Assembly: GCA_017456015.1 (NCBI GenBank)
Contig: JAFTLL010000003.1
Location: forward strand, 1-64,000
Length of the DNA: 64,000 nt
Source of the DNA: Clostridia bacterium
Lineage (GTDB): Bacteria; Bacillota_A; Clostridia; Oscillospirales; Acutalibacteraceae
Direction of reading: 5' to 3'
Shown here: in pieces, positions 62,942 through 64,000 of the stretch
Position numbering within the stretch: position 1 is the stretch's first letter
How the letters are laid out: every line of letters begins with the position of its first letter
The notes under the pieces: generated by a model
What the model was told of the DNA's origin: nothing
The model's database searches: none
What the model saw: only the letters and a program-made list of their open reading frames with translations
Program-made: the position numbers and the translations under genes

Positions 62942-64000
62942 GTGAGAATTTGTTTAATCCTTGAGGGTTGTTATCCGTTTATTAACGGAGGTGTTTCAAC
63001 CTGGATGCATCAGTACATAACCGAAATGCCGGAGCACGAGTTTGTGCTTTGGGTTATCGGTGCAAAAGCGGAAGATAAGGACAAATTTGTTTACACCTTG
63101 CCCGAAAATGTGGTCGAGGTTAATCAGGTTTTTCTTGATGATGCTTTGAGGGTTAAGGATAGCGGAATTTTTAACTATAATTTTAATGAGGCAGAAAAAA
63201 ATGCCCATAAAGAACTTGTGTCTTCAGCAAAACCAGACTGGGATTTGCTTTTTGAACTTTATCAGGTAAAAAAGATCAACCCAATGTCTTATCTTAAGAG
63301 TCAGAGCTTTCTTGAAACGCTAACCGAAACCTGTAAAACAGAATTTCCATTTATCGCTTTTTCGGATGCTTTTCATTCGGTACGTTCACGCCTTTTGCCC
63401 GTGCTTTATCTTATGGGCACTGAAATTCCTGATGCCGACTGTTATCATGCGATATGTACCGGATACGGTGGACTCTTGGCATCAATGGCCGCTTACATAA
63501 ATCACAAGCCCTTACTTTTAACCGAACACGGTATTTATACCCGTGAGCGTGAGGAAGAAATTATACGTGCTAAATGGGTAGCAAGAGCCTTTAAACCTCA
63601 CTGGATAGACTTTTTCTATATGCTTTCCGATTTAATATACTCAAGAGCCTTCAGGGTAACTGCTCTTTTTACAAGAGCAATGTACACCCAAATTGATATG
63701 GGATGCGCGCCCTCAAAATGCAGAGTAATTGAAAATGGAATAAGCTATGAAAGGCTTTGCGACATCCCGCTAAAGCAGGAGGACGGTATTGTTGATATTG
63801 GCGCAGTTGTGCGACTTGCTCCTATTAAGGATATAAAAACAATGATTTACGCTTTCTTTGAACTTTCCTGCCGTAAGGATAATGTTCGGCTTCACATAAT
63901 GGGAGGCGTTGATGACGAGGAATATGCAGATGAGTGCTACGCCCTTGTAAAACAGTTGAATTTAGAAGATAAAATCATTTTCACAGGACGAGTAAATATA
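62942..64000 (+). CDS. pelF: PelF glycosyltransferase (GT4 family), N-terminal part
   Basis: 353 codons in frame to the window edge, no stop. Start GTG 62942 after AGGAG by 6 nt. The N-terminus RICLILEGCYPFINGGVSTW is PelF-like; LTEHGIYTREREEEI carries the GT4 acceptor-side motif, and VIENGISYERL, IGAVVRLAPIKDIKTMIYAF and HIMGGVDDEEYADE the nucleotide-sugar domain. PelF is a cytoplasmic polymerase that uses UDP-activated hexosamine. PelG, the membrane partner, would be expected next, outside the window. Confidence 0.93.
   Translation, partial: MRICLILEGCYPFINGGVSTWMHQYITEMPEHEFVLWVIGAKAEDKDKFVYTLPENVVEVNQVFLDDALRVKDSGIFNYNFNEAEKNAHKELVSSAKPDWDLLFELYQVKKINPMSYLKSQSFLETLTETCKTEFPFIAFSDAFHSVRSRLLPVLYLMGTEIPDADCYHAICTGYGGLLASMAAYINHKPLLLTEHGIYTREREEEIIRAKWVARAFKPHWIDFFYMLSDLIYSRAFRVTALFTRAMYTQIDMGCAPSKCRVIENGISYERLCDIPLKQEDGIVDIGAVVRLAPIKDIKTMIYAFFELSCRKDNVRLHIMGGVDDEEYADECYALVKQLNLEDKIIFTGRVNI

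Overview
The window reads as chromosomal DNA from a spore-forming Gram-positive anaerobe of the class Clostridia, most likely a gut-type Oscillospiraceae/Ruminococcaceae relative. This rests on gene order (ruvCAB-glmM; ecfA1-ecfA2-ecfT-truA; yicC-remA-gmk-rpoZ-priA-def-fmt-rsmB-rlmN-prpC-prkC-rsgA), strong AGGAGG ribosome sites with frequent TTG/GTG starts, TTGACA-17-TATAAT promoters, and sporulation genes (spoVM, a SPOCS/LysM protein, a SpoIIM-like protein, yunB). The assignment is an inference from content, not from a database search.

Layout. 1-2200: end of tuf, a hypoxanthine/uracil-DNA glycosylase and an FAD oxidoreductase with a Rieske tail. 2185-7351 (minus): polyamine ABC transporter potABCD followed directly by mutY, from one promoter with a 200-nt leader that can mask the potA ribosome site. 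7486-19458 (plus): a long housekeeping run, ruvCAB, glmM, a methyltransferase, the ECF energy-coupling module, truA, a membrane-anchored DUF5711-type protein, a CvpA-like protein and a ClpE-like unfoldase, then tRNA-Gly(UCC). 19680-25930 (minus): class II aldolase with a PfkB kinase, a Ca2+ P-type ATPase, TspO and an SDR enzyme. 26011-38110 (plus): the yicC to rsgA housekeeping/translation/signalling operon, ending in two unlisted-size genes, a 48-aa membrane protein and the 26-aa SpoVM. 38254-43249: SPOCS/LysM spore-coat protein, an SDR reductase (minus), proC, spoIIM-like and xerD. 43253-46087: a yybP-ykoY-like riboswitch controlling a sodium-pump decarboxylase beta subunit and a mini gamma-like subunit, then isocitrate dehydrogenase. 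46106-51306 (minus): a five-gene sugar operon (PIG-L deacetylase, DegT aminotransferase, Gfo/Idh oxidoreductase, xylose-isomerase-like TIM barrel, mutarotase-like protein). 51430-54650: three tRNAs around yunB and ligA. 54677-57300: an AT-rich accessory islet with a serine-recombinase remnant, an XRE regulator, a candidate toxin with two tandem paralogous candidate immunity proteins, and a dense cluster of hairpins. 57335-64000: the start of a Gram-positive type pel exopolysaccharide operon (HD-GYP/SDR/PelD fusion, PelE, PelA, PelF, running off the window).

How parts work together. SpoVM and the SPOCS/LysM protein are expected to act on the same spore-coat basal layer (SpoVM recruits SpoIVA; SipL-type proteins bind SpoIVA). 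PrpC and PrkC form the phosphatase/kinase switch of dormant and growing cells. The pel operon would make a cationic exopolysaccharide under c-di-GMP control; its first protein carries an apparently intact c-di-GMP phosphodiesterase domain and, at the other end, a degenerate GGDEF domain with a preserved RxxD inhibitory-site motif, so receptor and hydrolase are in one chain. The strongest candidates for something undescribed are that fusion, the five-gene sugar operon, the toxin/tandem-immunity islet, and the hairpin cluster at 57115-57300.
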